Shown piece after piece: positions 1 through 14,615 of a stretch of DNA of 64,000 nucleotides (positions are counted from its first letter, which is position 1; the number at the start of each line of letters is the position of its first letter). Below the pieces are notes generated by a model, which had not been told where the DNA came from, did not search any database, and saw nothing but the letters and a program-made list of their open reading frames with translations. The translations under genes were made by a program, and so were the position numbers. The stretch comes from Epiperipatus broadwayi. Its lineage: Eukaryota; Onychophora; Udeonychophora; Euonychophora; Peripatidae. The stretch spans positions 806,001 to 870,000 of the forward strand of contig JAQFVV010000321.1 in NCBI GenBank assembly GCA_028023455.1, written 5' to 3'.

Positions 1-1622
1 ACTTCTTCTAATTCTTCATAATCAATCTTTATTTTCATATTTTGAGCAAATCGATTAAACATTACTTTAGTAGTCTTTTTAACATTTATCTTTAGTCCTA
101 CTTTTCTACTTTCATCTGCTAACTCCTGCAACATTTCCTGCAGCTCTGAAGCATTATTTGAAAAAACAACTACATCATCAGCAAAATCTAAATGACTTAA
201 ATACTCTCCATTTACTTTCATTCCTTTAGTTTCCCATTTTAATCCACAAAATACTTCTTGCAACACTGCTGTAAAAAGTTTTGGTGATATGGAGTCACCT
301 TGTCTTACACCTTTCTCAATGTTGATTTTTCCAGTATCATTATGTAATCTAATTGTTGCTGTTGCATTTTTATAAATATTCTTTAAAATATGACAATAAC
401 CTGGATCTATACCTTGATGATCCAATGCTTTAATCACTGAAGAAATGTGTATAGAATCGAATGCCTTTTCATAATCTACAAATCCAAAACATAATGACAA
501 CTCATATTCATTTGTCCTTTCTATGACTTCTCTCAATACCTGGATATGATCTATTGTACTAAAACCACTTTTAAATCCAGCTTGTTCTCTTGGTTGGTGG
601 AAATCCAAAGTTCTCTGTAGACGAGTTGTAATTATCTTGGTAAAATTTTTATATAAAACTGATAAAAGGCTGATAGGTCTGTAATTTCTAATATCTTCTT
701 TATCACCTTTTTTAAATATTAATATTATTACTGCATCTTCCGGTACATCTTTATCATTTAGACATTTGGTATATAACTTTGCTAAAATTGTTTCTATTTC
801 TTCACCTGCTTCTTTTAATATATCAATTATAATTCCATCATTTCCTGGAGCCTTTCCTTTCTTCATACATTCAATTGCATGTCTCACTTCTTCATTTAAA
901 ATTCTGGGCAATTCGGAAGATGTAATAGATATAGGAGGTACTTGTTCTTTATTACTATATAATTCTTGATAAAAATCTTCTACCAATTTCATGATGTCAT
1001 CTCTCTTTTTAGTAATAATTCCATCTTTTTTTCTTATTGCAGATATAAATTTCCTACCAATACCAAAATGTTGTTTAACATTCTTGAGACTTTTATTTTC
1101 TTCTACAGCTTTCCTTGCTATTTCACAGTTATACTTTCTTATATCATTTTCAACTCTTTTCCGTACCATTTTACAAAATTCGAGATATTCAATTCTTTTT
1201 AATACATCACTTTTGTATATCTTCATATTCCTTCTTTTCTTCATAAATTCTCTAGTCTCAGTAGAAATTTTATTAGTCAATTGCTGCTTTTTTCTACCAG
1301 CTATCTTTGTTGCAGTTTTTAAAAGTGTATCAGTTATTTTCATATTAATTTCATTCAAATCTGAATCATGTTCAAAATCTCCTAACACTTGAAACCTATT
1401 TGTAAGTTCTAATTTAAATTCATTAGAATGTTTCTGAAGATTAGAAATATCAACTGTAAATATTGTTTTTCTTAATAATTTTTGTCTCTCTAGTTTTACA
1501 TTAATACGCAACTTACACCTTACTAATCGATGATCACTTCCTGTGTTAAATTTATTAAGAACATTACAATCTTGAAATATGTATTTCTTGTTAATCAAAA
1601 TATAATCCAATTCTGCTGTACC
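1..1622 (-). CDS. RTE reverse transcriptase domain, open frame running off the window
   Basis: The frame is open for about 540 codons from 1622 to base 1 and continues beyond the window. RT motifs in order: KKGKAPGNDGI (about 830-862), FKKGDKEDIRNYRPISLL (about 660-715), FVDYEKAFDS (453-482), GVRQGD (294-311) and the catalytic FADDVVVF (FADD at 174-185), then LKINVKK. These are the motifs of non-LTR RTs that prime on nicked target DNA. The N-terminal part links to the endonuclease and is in frame with the upstream segment at 1695-2369, from which two stop codons separate it. Compared with copy B, the segment after DVP lacks three residues (W-K-N), removing a Trp that related RTs usually keep. 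Whether the missing C-terminus is intact cannot be seen. Confidence 0.9.
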
Positions 1623-1694
1623 TTAATTTGGATGCTTCCATGTCCATTTCCTTTTAACATTTTTCTCAAAAAATAAATTCATAATATAAAGTTT

Positions 1695-2369
1695 TTATTT
1701 TTCTGCAAACTCCACAAGTCTATGTCCTCTCTCATTTCTATTACCATAACCAAAATTACCTACAGCAATTTCATCTTTCATGTGTCTACCAATTCTAGCA
1801 TTAAAGTCTCCCATAACAATTTTAAAATGTTGTTTACTCTGATCAAAAGCCTTTTGTACATCCACATAAAAATCTTCTACTACTTCATCACTATGAGAAC
1901 TTTTTGGGGCATAAACCTGAATTATCTGCATTTGGTATCTGCTATTAAGTTGTATAACTAATCTTGCAACTCTGTCCAATACACCATCAATCTCCACAAT
2001 ATTGTTCTTCCACTTTTTATTTATAATGAATCCTACTTCACTTGTATTTCCTATATGTGTGCCTTTATAGTAGAATATATGTCCACTTTTTAAATCAATT
2101 GTTTCTTCACCTTTTCTTCTAACTTCACAAAGTCCAATAATGTCCCATTTAATATAAGACAGTTCTTCTTCTAATTCTTGCAATCTTCCTTCACTTGAAA
2201 GTGATCTGCAGTTGTAAGTACCTAAATAAAAAGTTGTCATCAAATGGCAGCCTGGGTCTGCAATCAGGGGATTCTTAGCACCCTCTGCCTTCGGCCACCA
2301 ACCGCTGCCTTGGTTGGTGACTTTACAGCCTCCTGGGAATAAGGGCCATGCTTTATTTTTGTCTGTCAT
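1695..2369 (-). pseudogene. RTE endonuclease domain, ended early by a nonsense codon
   Basis: 224 codons from an ATG at 2369. Residues about 1-43 are a linker rich in Gly, Trp and Pro. The EEP endonuclease domain begins at TFYLGTYNCRSLSS, with LCEVRRKGEE (metal-binding Glu), IQVYAP and VMGDFNARIG (catalytic Asp/Asn, about 1790-1815) in the expected order. It would nick the target DNA to prime reverse transcription. The frame ends at TAA 1695-1697, where a Lys or Asn codon is expected. Codons in the same frame continue below it to a second TAA at 1623-1625, and from there the RT is open. A later Met codon (2238-2240) lines up with the start region of copy B, so the true start could be either Met. 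Confidence 0.85.
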
Positions 2370-2692
2370 AATTGTATATATGTATTGGAAAAATATTTAT
2401 CATTTACACAAACATTCATTCTGCCTTATCAGGCACTGAGAAGAAAGACCATGGTGTTTCTTGATCTTAAACTCAGAGGTAAAAAGCCAATAAACTCATC
2501 ATTCTGGCTAATGTGTGTTGGTGAGCAGCCCATCCATGTTTGTATACTATATGAATAATCACATAGTAATAACAGCTGCAACGACAAGAATGTATGGAGT
2601 GGACATTAGGAATTTGCCCTGCTCAGTTCCTTTAAGGCCTCCAAGAGGAATCAAAGGGTCTCCTTTCAGTTAATAGCAAACTTCTTTCTGCA

Positions 2693-2693
<1 letters not shown>

Positions 2694-2755
<62 letters not shown>
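2694..2755. repeat. (TA)n microsatellite
   Basis: About 30 uninterrupted TA units directly at the 5' side of RTE copy A. TA tracts border many mobile elements in this window. Confidence 0.95.
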
Positions 2756-2760
<5 letters not shown>

Positions 2761-3115
2761 CTCATTTAACATTGAGCATTATTACACTTGTTATTTAAGT
2801 AATACTTTGGGTGCAATTTGAAAATTATAATTGCAGTTTGTAATGTTATAATTGACTATTTATTAGTCTGCTGTTCAAAACAGGTTATATTTAATTGTTT
2901 AAAGAAGTTTATTCAAACTTCTTTGCAACAGTAATTTTAATTTCTGTTGTCAAGTTGCAATCTTTAATGTCTATATAAATATATTGGACAATTAATAAAG
3001 GTTGGATCCCACCCACCTTTATTGTTAAAAGGAAGTGGCTTTGACAATAGTTTGCAATTGTTGCTTGTTGTTAATATTGGGATTGTCTAAGTGTTGACTG
3101 GCTATTGAACATTAA
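2756..3115 (-). repeat. Dispersed repeat related to 33690-34615
   Basis: It contains stretches such as gactatttattagtctg, caagttgcaatcttta and an acccacctttattg segment that recur, in one or both orientations, in the complex repeat at 33690-34615. No coding capacity is visible. Confidence 0.6.
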
Positions 3116-3820
3116 TATTGGGGTAAAATTCTATCTTGAGATACTCCAATCTAGCATGAGTAGAGTGGAGTTATAATATTATATTTAACAAAAGCAATTC
3201 TCTAAATTATGATTAATTTAAATCTTTTAATTAGAAATTTAAAAGAAAATTATATAATTTAGCTAGAGGAATATTATGATCAATTTTATCAAAGACATGT
3301 TAAATAAATGAATGATTTTTCATCCGCCATCAAGCACTAATCGCAATGATTATGTTTTCATAAGTTATGCATCATACGTCAGTCAAATTAATTTTTTTCT
3401 CCTGTATATATGTTAATACTTGTACATAATTTGCTATTAATAAAATTTAATTTATAAAAATTAATAAATGACATCAAGCCTGCTCTGATTTTCCATGGTA
3501 TGAGCAATACGATTAGAGATAATAAGGAGAATAGTTTCAATTCATTTATTATGTAAAAAACCGTCCTCAATGGGGTTAAATGTTTGCCAATTTCTAAGAT
3601 AATTTGGTCATAAATACAGCAGTCAAAAATTCTGACATTGGGGTGTAAGACAGAAAAAATAGTGGAGGCTGAATAGACTGAAAAATTCTTGACTTTAAAT
3701 TCCTCTAATTACATAAATAATAATATAAATAGAAGAGATTTGACTTCAGATTAATTACATTAAGTTCAGCATAGATAACATAATTGTATTTAAAATATAC
3801 ATCATCGTCATCACAATAAT
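3116..3820. other. AT-rich intergenic sequence
   Basis: I see no conserved reading frame, splice-bounded exon or repeat boundary that I can support here. Confidence 0.5.
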
Positions 3821-5264
<1,444 letters not shown>

Positions 5265-5660
5265 TCATAAAAATCTAAATAAAAAAGAAAGTATCTATCT
5301 CTGGTCCCTTTATGTTTCTGTTCTTTTATTCATTTTTACATTTTTTTCTGAAGCTCTTTCAATATATTACATTTCAAAAATACATGCACAATTCTCTTCT
5401 TTCTGTCTCTGCATAAATTACAATTATGCTACAAATTCCTATTTCATTTTGGATCCTCCAAAGCTCTTTCTTTGATGGAAATAACAATAAACTCCCTCTA
5501 GAATTAAAAAACTTTCTACACAATTTTTATATATTTTTTATTTTGTTATAACTCTAAACTATTTTTTTATATTTATATTCATTTTTCATAATTCTGTTTC
5601 GATTTCTTTAATCCACCTATCAGTTCTCTTTTTCGACCGCTCATAATTATATACCTGTAT
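5265..5660 (-). mobile_element. Fragment of an L1/R1-like non-LTR RT C-terminus (zinc finger)
   Basis: On the minus strand a short frame contains a C-x2-C-x8-H-x4-C finger: Cys at 5420-5422, Cys at 5411-5413, His at 5384-5386, Cys at 5369-5371, reading CNLCRDRKKRIVHVFLKC. This spacing is typical of the C-terminal zinc finger of non-LTR RTs, which binds nucleic acid. Upstream text such as SKKELWRIQNEIG fits the region before the finger in L1-like elements, but stops and frameshifts are frequent. It is a dead fragment. The exact clade is uncertain. Confidence 0.55.
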
Positions 5661-6242
5661 TGTATTCTCTCTTTATTTCCATGTATCATATTCTCTATTC
5701 CTTTCTTATAAAAATATATAAACTTCTCTATTTATTAGTTTAGTAATGTAACACTTTTTTAATCCACTAAGATTGTCAATTTCTCCATATCATCCAATTA
5801 AATATTTTTATCAATTTTTTTTTTCTAACTGGTTTTCATTTGATATATATTGAATTATTGATTTCCAGATTGATATCAAATAGCTTCTATCATTTATTGA
5901 ATTCCCCTTTTATCATTCAAAATCATAGGTAAAAATCTATCTATGAAAACATTTTTCTAAATAAAAGGCTTTTTAAATCTGGATAAAAAAACTCACGTTT
6001 CTGATCTTCAAATTTTAATACATTGTTAAAAGAAATGTAGTTTCCTCAAGCTGCAATCTGTATTTTTACATCCAAACACTAATATTAATCAGTTTTTAAA
6101 TACAGTAATTCTAGTTTTAACATGTTATTATAATTTTTAGGGTGACAAAAAATTTATTATTTTATATAAAAAAAAATTACCGAAACATTCTGGTTCACTC
6201 AACATTGTTTTCAATTTTCAGATAACATCATAGAGTTTTTTT
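5661..6242. other. AT-rich intergenic sequence
   Basis: Possibly more of the decayed non-LTR element at 5265-5660, but I cannot follow a frame. Confidence 0.35.

Positions 6243-6985
<743 letters not shown>

Positions 6986-7056
<71 letters not shown>
6986..7056. repeat. (TTA)n microsatellite
   Basis: About 23 units, seeded at the end of the TTGAA tail of the preceding retrotransposon. Confidence 0.95.
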
Positions 7057-7057
<1 letters not shown>

Positions 7058-7240
7058 AAAAAATCAAATTTAGAACACAATGGAAATAGTAATAATAATA
7101 AATTATTTCAATTTAAAAATAATTGAGTATTCTTTCTCTCTGTCCAACTGTAAGTTAATAAAAATTGAAATAGGTACGCAAAATAAAGATTTTTTAATAA
7201 TCTTCTTTCAATATCACTATGTTTATATCATCTAGGGTAA

Positions 7241-7415
7241 GAATTCTTATCAATGGGTTCTAGTCAAATATCCCCAGAGTAGTTTCTAATTTATTGCTTT
7301 CATCATTGATGGATTTTCGAACAATGCGTTTGAACTTGCAGTCTTACTGGTGAAATCCATATACTAGAAATTCGTCCTGTGGATATTTGAATAGAACAGA
7401 CTCTAGATAAGAATT
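7241..7415. mobile_element. Small foldback (inverted-repeat) element
   Basis: The left arm (TCTTATC, then TTCTAGTCAAATATCC) is the reverse complement of the right arm (GGATATTTGAATAGAAC, then GATAAGA). The spacer is about 90 bases. No coding capacity; it resembles a MITE or foldback element. Confidence 0.55.
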
Positions 7416-8872
7416 TATTAAGCACTATCATCTGATATCTATTTATTACTAAAGCATACACTAGATGGCATAAATATAAGCAAAATCATGTGATGTTTTG
7501 CAAGTCAGTGATATCTTATTTACTGAAAATAATGATTTCAACTATGCCATATTCTCAAAATTAAGTATGATATTATTATTTATAAAGCTGAAAATTACAT
7601 TGACAAAATTCTTTGAAAATATCAAGCCAGTATGAGAGATGTAGTTATATGACTAGGATAAAAACATTTCCTTTTTAACAATATTAATGCCGCTATAGTA
7701 TATTAAATATTGTACTACATATTAATATCCAAGCCCATATTTACTCTTAAATATATACCAATATATTTAAAGTAATTCATATTTTGAAGATAATAGCCAT
7801 CGAAATCTGATATTTCTGAAGATTTTTCTTACCAGTGAAGACAAAACATTGGAGTATTTGAACATTAATATCTAAAAATCGCGTTCACGGTTTTAAAAAC
7901 ATTCTGTAGATTAGCTGGTAAATTTATTATTACGAAGGCATATCTTCAGCTTACCTGAATGTGAAATGGAAGGACACAAACGTAATTGTAACAAACTATT
8001 TAATGGTAAACTTAAGTTTGTTTTGATGCAATATTGATTTGTTTTATTGAAATTATATGGCTGAGAATACAATATAATAGAGATATATCATCGAGAAAAA
8101 TATGAAATTATAAAATACCATTATAAAATGTCAAGAGTATATTAAAGGATCGATAGATCAATATTATTTGTAGATTGGTATTGGTTTATACGGTTATAGT
8201 AAAGAATTTTCTTAATTTTTTTTGTCAGTCTACATTTTTTCTTTGGAAGTTAGAATGATCATATTAATTTGCAAAGATTATTAAATAATAATAAATATAG
8301 CTATATAGATACTATTTGTGCTGAGAGTTATCCTTATCAATTTTAATCATTTTAAATAAAGTATAACTTACTTAATTCTTGAATACTGCTGGTAGAGCAA
8401 CTCTATAGATATTAACATGTTTAGAATCTTCGAGGGGAAAAATCCTTTTAGTGATAGCGAAAGAAAAAAAATAGATGTCTACTTTTAAGTTTTTGCCTTC
8501 TTAATATTGTATGAATCAATAAAATATTTTTTTTTAAAATAATAAATCTAGAAGTGGAAGTTGTTTTTATTTCAGTAATGAACTTGTATAGATAGATGTT
8601 CAAGAAATTAAAAAATATGGAAATCAAAGGCAATTTGCTTTTAACATTTTTGCTGAATTAAATATTATTGTTATCAAGTTTTCCACATAATTCGAGACTA
8701 TAGCTCGAAAATTTAATAAGCCCATACTTAAAATAATACTTATTTGTACTCCTGATCATTGAATGCAAAAAAAAAAAAGAGATTTTCAACAAAATTAAGG
8801 AGCTAGGTGTTTTTTTAAATTTCAACGCCTTATTTATTAGAATAGTGGTAAAAGAACAGACATACCAAAGTT
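7416..8872. other. AT-rich intergenic sequence
   Basis: Nothing recognised on either strand. Confidence 0.4.
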
Positions 8873-8892
8873 AAAAAAATATGTTTTTTTTT

Positions 8893-8989
8893 CATATGTC
8901 ATAGCATCGTCTGGGAGGCGAACCGCAACAACCGTCTGCAAACAACTTGCAAGGCAGCTGTGCTGACCTCTCGGCTAACAACGCTTCAC
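8893..8989 (-). mobile_element. tRNA-derived SINE, copy 1
   Basis: On the minus strand it reads gttgttagccgagaggtcag (A-box like), ccttgcaag (anticodon-loop like), then gacggttgttgcggttcgcc (degenerate B-box), ending atgctatgacatatg and an A-run. The same text recurs at 27142-27245 on the plus strand. It is flanked by near-identical A/T strings, aaaaaatatgttttttt before and aaaaaaatgttttttaa after, which look like a target-site duplication. It is a Pol III-type element with no protein product. Confidence 0.75.
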
Positions 8990-9004
8990 AAAAAAATGTT
9001 TTTT

Positions 9005-12000
9005 AAATAATTTTGTATTTTTGATGAGCTTGAAAAAATAGGCTTGTATCTTTACTATAAGATGATGCCTGCGTTAAATAAGCTATAAATAAAAAGTTTA
9101 TGGTACAGCACCAGAATTTATAATCAAAATTTGGAATGTTCTCAAAATTATGGATAAAAGATTTTTTTTTATATTTAAAAATTGATATTTTCTTTCTCAT
9201 TTAAATCAGCAGTAATAACTTGTTATCTTTAGCAAAAAAAAAAAAAATTATATAGGGTTTATATTTTATTACAATAATCAGTTATTGTTGAAAGCAATGC
9301 ATTATAGTCAAAATCAATGCATATTTAGTGAAATGATAATTCATTCTGCAATTCGATGTCCAAGGATCACTTTGCTCCGTGTTTTTAGTGCTTGGACTTC
9401 TTAATACCTTTGGATGAAGTCATTATTTCTATCAATAAAATATGGAAATATGATTATATAAACAACAATCTCATTTATACCATCAAGTGAAAAAAATGAC
9501 AGTAAGATTCAAAAGTAATTATTAAAAAAGTGGTGAAATATTTCCATGCTCCGAAGATAAAATACTATTGAAATTTTATTGCATCTTTTAAACTTTGCCT
9601 GTTTAGCTATTATTTATACGATGAACCAACTAATTATAAAAACAATGAAAATCTATAACTAAGCAGAAGGAAATCAACCTCAGAGCATGATCGGAAGTTA
9701 GGTTGTTAGGAGAGGAAGAACATATTAAAATTTGAAAGCAATACTTCTCATCGATTATTGTTCATAACTAAATTCCACAAAATTTCTTATCGGCTTCAAT
9801 AAAATGTTATGACAAAAATAGACTTATAATTACTGTGAAGATTTTTAGAAGATGTAGCAGTATAAAAGAAAGCTGTGAGATGAATAAATTAAACATTATC
9901 AGAAAAATAATTATCAGAGGAAAAAATGTTATGGCCTAAATTTAATTACTAGATTTTAAAAATAAAAACATATTTTCATTATAATTTATAACAGCATGAA
10001 TTCTGAGAAAGATAAGTAATGACCACGTGAAAACTTTAAGTATTTATTATACAATTTTCACATAATTATTTTATATATTCTAAGATAGGCCGTTTTTTAT
10101 ATTTTTTCCATGATAGAAGTAAAGACAGCACAATCCAAATTTTTTCAAGAAAGTTTAAATCCAGAGGGTAATGCGACATCATTTAAAAATCTTACAAAAG
10201 TCCTCCTAGGTGCACATATACATATAAATTAAACAAAAGAATTATTTCATTATAATACAACATTATGGACTAGTAACTTTCAAAATATTATTTAACACAT
10301 CTGGATTAATAATAATTTAACATAAGCTGCAATTATACCCATTTGCCTATTTATCAGCTATTTATAAAATATAAAAAAAGCAGACTATGAACTTGTTTCC
10401 CACAAGTATATGACTCCATTCTCAGAAATAAAGAAGATGGCATTCTATTTTAAATGTACCGCGTATGTGTTTTCTAGAGTAGGTACATTAATTATCATTT
10501 GACTAAACCTATATGGAATTGCCTTAACTTCCAAGTATTAATGACTAATCTAGCTTCACCCTGTGATATTAAATATCTACGTTGCCTATGATTTTGCTCT
10601 AAGATTCATTTGGACTTATTTGAAATACCATCAGATAAGCAAAGAATATATTCCAGTTTTAATCCAGATTTGAATCCCAAATATTTAATTATTATGTGGG
10701 TCGATTTCTTGAAAAAATTACGCGATAGTCGAGCATCACAACGAAGGGCTAGCAACATTATTTTCCAGCGTAGAAGCAATCCAAAAGTTTTTAAATCTTC
10801 AGTTTACTGCCATCATCTTTGAATTAAACAAATCTGGGTTTAATGCCAGATCATGACAGACTAAATATACTTATGGCAATAGTAAATTATGTTTACTTTG
10901 ACTACTAATATTGTTTAAAATAAGCCATAAAATTAAGAGTTAAAAATTGACTAAAAAGATTGAATTTTTAATTTGTAGAAACAATTTTCATTTAAACGTT
11001 ATTGGGGCAGGTTGACATTGACATATTGGCTACTTATAGTCAAGGTTTTTGACTTTAGGGCTACTTTTTTTAAACAAATTTTTAATTCAATGTTTATAGG
11101 GGGTAATTTTTGGACAATTATAAAAGGAAAGCTATTTATTTATTTAACTGATTTTCAAGATGCAAACGGTAAACAAAGTAAGTATTTTTATTTTTTCTGT
11201 ATATGCATAGATATATGTACATTTTAAAAAATATAAATTATTATATTAATTGAAAGTGAATAATGAAAATTACTCTAGATTCCTCCCCCAATATATATAT
11301 ATTAAATTTTTTTTTTTAATGAAACTGTTTTTCTACTTATAGTGTATACTTTTAACTCTGTGCGTTTATCACATAATACACTGATAGACTTATGAGTTAA
11401 AAATTCCTGGATTAAAAGTCAACTTGTTATTTCTAGCCATTAAAATGTCACATGGTCTCCTAAGCATCAAATCATTCAATTATTTTTAACAATAGTAATC
11501 CATTTTACATTATTTTACTCTAAAGCATCTCTGGAAGCATGATCGATAAAAATAATCGCGTGGTTTGTTTATAACTGAAATTACTAAATTTCTAATAACT
11601 AAAACTGGTGGAAAACCTATATCACTGAATATTTAGGCTGAGTTAATGTGGCTTGATGCAGTCCAGGAATTCTCATTGAGCAAAGCCAGTAATCAAATAG
11701 AATTTATTTGGTAACACAATTGTCTTTCAGATATTAATTATAATTTATAGTAACTCTATGTTAAGTAGATCAGTTTTGCCAATGTAGTTATCAAATATAA
11801 AACATGAGGCAAATTATAAAATGTGTTTTAGTAAATACGTCAGCAGAAGAAGCAAGCTATTCACCCATGAGTAAGGCCATACCAATTTAAAAATAAACAA
11901 AATAAAAAAAGATATAATGATATTAATATTAATGACATTAATAACAATATATTTGAGATAAATTTTGTTATGATATATATAAACTAACCTATAAGTCCTA

Positions 12001-12846
12001 AATATGTCTGTATTTAGAATATGCTGTTCTATTATTATTTTGATATTTTGTGATGCCATATTTTAATTTCTTCTGCAAATTTTTTTTACTGAAAAGAAAA
12101 AAATATATAACCAGCTTTGCATGTAGATTATGATATGATAGTTTATAAATAAATAAAATAATTAAAGAATTTGAACAACGTAAAAACAAGCATGGAAAAT
12201 ACTTATTGAAAACAAATATATTTTCAAAACAAACTAATAATAATCAAAATTGAAATTGGGTTCAGTTATGGAGAGCAGTTAAAAATCTAGAATGAATTAA
12301 CACTAGAATTTTTACTAGAGAGGAGTTACAATAAGTCATTACACAGTTTGATTGTATTAATAAAGCATAAACATGATTCATCAAACAATCAAAGTTACTT
12401 TGATCATTTCAGAAAATACAGTTATTTTCATCATCATATTTCCATTAGAAATTAAGTGATTTATACTAGAAACTTTGTTAAAGCTATTTTCTTGGAAAAT
12501 TTATCAAAATTATACCATTATATAATCTTGAAAAGTATATAGAGCATGAATACTAAGAAGATAAAATACAATACTGGTTAACCTTTTTAATAGTAGAATT
12601 GGATTTAGATAAATGAATTTGTCTTAATAATTATTATAACTTAAAATTCATTTACATGGCAGTTGAATCATTTAAATATAATATTTAACTCGCTTTGGTT
12701 ATATAATAATTTTAATGTAAATATTCTTGTAAATTTATATAAGTCAAATAATTTCAGGAAATAAACACATATGTACAGATTAATTTAATCATTTTAAAAG
12801 AAAATTCATTTATTACTGGTTATTTTTTAAAATATTTTAAACTTTC

Positions 12847-12847
<1 letters not shown>
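9005..12847. other. AT-rich intergenic sequence with short unassigned frames
   Basis: No supported gene. At 9367-9406 a 7-bp stem (gtccaag...cttggac) is visible. A 71-codon frame at 10610-10822 (+) has mixed codon composition and an Arg-rich centre (SRASQRRASN), but no ATG start and no recognised domain; it could be a transposon remnant. Confidence 0.35.
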
Positions 12848-12886
<39 letters not shown>

Positions 12887-12931
12887 ACTGACTTTGTCTC
12901 GGTACAATATATATATATATATATATATATG
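12848..12931. repeat. Two (TA)n tracts around a 24-bp island
   Basis: (TA)n, then tgatactgactttgtctcggtaca split here as tgatactgac / tttgtctcggtaca, then (TA)n. The island starts TG and ends TACA, as do the large (TA)n-embedded elements in this window. Confidence 0.8.
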
Positions 12932-13735
12932 TTAATTAAAAACTATTGTAATAACAATCAAAATAATAAATATAATGTTAATTAACTATTATGTACAATG
13001 TCTCAATCTGCAGAAGTACTTTCAGTTAATTCCTTAATCATCCTCAACTGCTATTAAATTCAAAAACATAATGGAAGCAAATGTCATCAACTCAAATCTC
13101 ATCAATCCTGAATTTTAATATTAGCAGCTTGTCTATTAATTATATTCTTTTTATTTATATTTATTAAAATTGCCTCCTTAATTTTTCCAAGTGAAATATT
13201 TTATGGATATATAGGGATGTATTTAATGTTTCAATTTGTGTTACAAACAATGTTAATATTTTAGTGAATAATTCTAAAAATATCATATCTGTCAAGCAGA
13301 AAAGTAATGTTGTGTATCAAATTTAGCATATATAGGTGAATTGAGATGCAGTATTGAAAAAAGATTAAACGAGCAGGTATTGTTATATAAGTGTGTGAAA
13401 AGTAAAAATAATGATTTAATGACTGCTTCAGTATTCTTGGATCATGAAAATACATGTGAATATAAGTTTAAGATTGATAGTCAAAGTGTTAAGATTCTTC
13501 ATGAAGAGAGAAACCATAACAAAACAAAAATTAATGAGTCAATTTTAATAAATAGAAATAAAATGAATATAATTAATATACATTAAAATGCAGGATTCAT
13601 TGGATTTGAGATCATGATATTTGCTTCTGTTATGCTTTTTGAATTGAATGGAAGTTGTGAAAGTTTAAAGAGTTAACCAAAATTACTCCTGTTTACTTCT
13701 ACAGATTGAAAGACTGTATATAATAGTTAGTTAAC
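12932..13735. other. AT-rich sequence with an unassigned 81-codon frame
   Basis: The frame at 13341-13586 (+) begins with TTG and is Lys/Asn/Ile rich, as expected by chance in AT-rich DNA, although it has a less random middle (VFLDHENTCEYKFKID). No gene is supported. Confidence 0.3.
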
Positions 13736-13984
13736 CATTCCTCTTGGAGGCCTTAAAGGAACTGAGCAGGGCAGATACCTAATGTCCACTCCATATGTTC
13801 TTGTCATTGCAGCTGTTATTACTATGTGTTATTCATATAGTATATGAACATGGGTGGGCTGCTCACCAACATGCATTAGCCAGCATGGTGTGTTTATTGG
13901 CTTTTTACCTCTGAGTTTAAGATCAAGAAACACCATGATCTTTCTTCTCAATTGCTTGATAAGGCAGAATGAATGTTTGTGTAA

Positions 13985-14535
13985 ATGATGATGACTTTTT
14001 ATTTAGGTACTTACAACTGCAGATCACTTTCAAGTAAAGGAAGATTGCAAGAATTAGAAGAAGAACTGTCTTATATTAAATGGAACATTATTGGATTTTG
14101 TGAAGTTAGAAGAAAAGGTGAAGAGACAATTGATTTAAAAAGTGGACATATACTCTATTATAAAGGTACAAATATTGGAAATACAAGTGGAGTAGCATTC
14201 ATTATAAATAAAATGTGGAAGAACAACATTGTGAAGATTGATGATGTATCAGACAGAGTGACAAGATTAGTTATACAACTTAATAGCAGATACCAAATGC
14301 AGATAATTCAGGTTTATGCCCCAACAAGTTCTCATAATTATGAAATAGTAGAAGATTTTTAAGTAGATGTACAAAAGGCTTTTGATCAGAATAAACAACA
14401 TTTTTAATTGTTATGGGAGACTTTAATGCTAGAATTGGTAAACAAATGAAAGATGAAAGTGCTGTAGGTGATTTTGGTTCTGGAAATAGAAATGAGAGAG
14501 GGCATAGACTTGTAGAGTTTGCAGAAAAAAAAGAC
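13985..14535 (+). pseudogene. RTE endonuclease domain (copy B), broken
   Basis: The frame starts at M-M-M-TFYLGTYNC and is open until TAA 14360-14362, where copy A has a Tyr codon. A later in-frame block still spells MGDFNARIG (about 14413-14439). The catalytic motifs are recognisable but the chain is cut before the catalytic Asp/Asn. Confidence 0.8.
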
Positions 14536-14615
14536 TTTATATTATGAATTTTTTTTTTAAAAAAAATGTTAAAAGGAAATGGACATAGAAGCATCCAAAT
14601 AAAGGTACTGCAAAA

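Larger units (their letters stand above)
1..2690 (-). mobile_element. RTE-clade non-LTR retrotransposon, copy A (3' end beyond window)
   Basis: This minus-strand element reads from a 5'UTR (about 2690-2370) through an endonuclease and a reverse transcriptase, and is cut by the window start. The 5'UTR is shared with copy B at 13740-13980. The family has an EEP-type endonuclease followed by an RT in one ORF and a short microsatellite 3' tail; BovB/RTE elements of this kind are often mis-annotated as craniofacial development protein 2. I see only two nonsense codons (TAA at 1695-1697 and 1623-1625, same frame) and one 3-codon deletion between 734 and 735. It is the best-preserved long copy here. 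The upstream border is blurred by the (TA)n tract at 2694-2755. Confidence 0.9.

Noticed and set aside
766-1392. Plus-strand frames of 67-133 codons
   Set aside because: They are antisense shadows of the minus-strand RTE reverse transcriptase, whose frame has the catalytic motifs.
1722-1961. Plus-strand frame of 79 codons
   Set aside because: Antisense to the RTE endonuclease domain.
8893-8989. Considered as a functional tRNA gene
   Set aside because: The acceptor stem and a proper T-arm are missing, and a second dispersed copy with the same non-tRNA tail shows it to be a SINE.
10610-10822. 71-codon frame with Arg-rich middle
   Set aside because: No ATG start, no recognised domain, no splice or promoter context. 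Possibly a transposon remnant, but not supportable as a gene.
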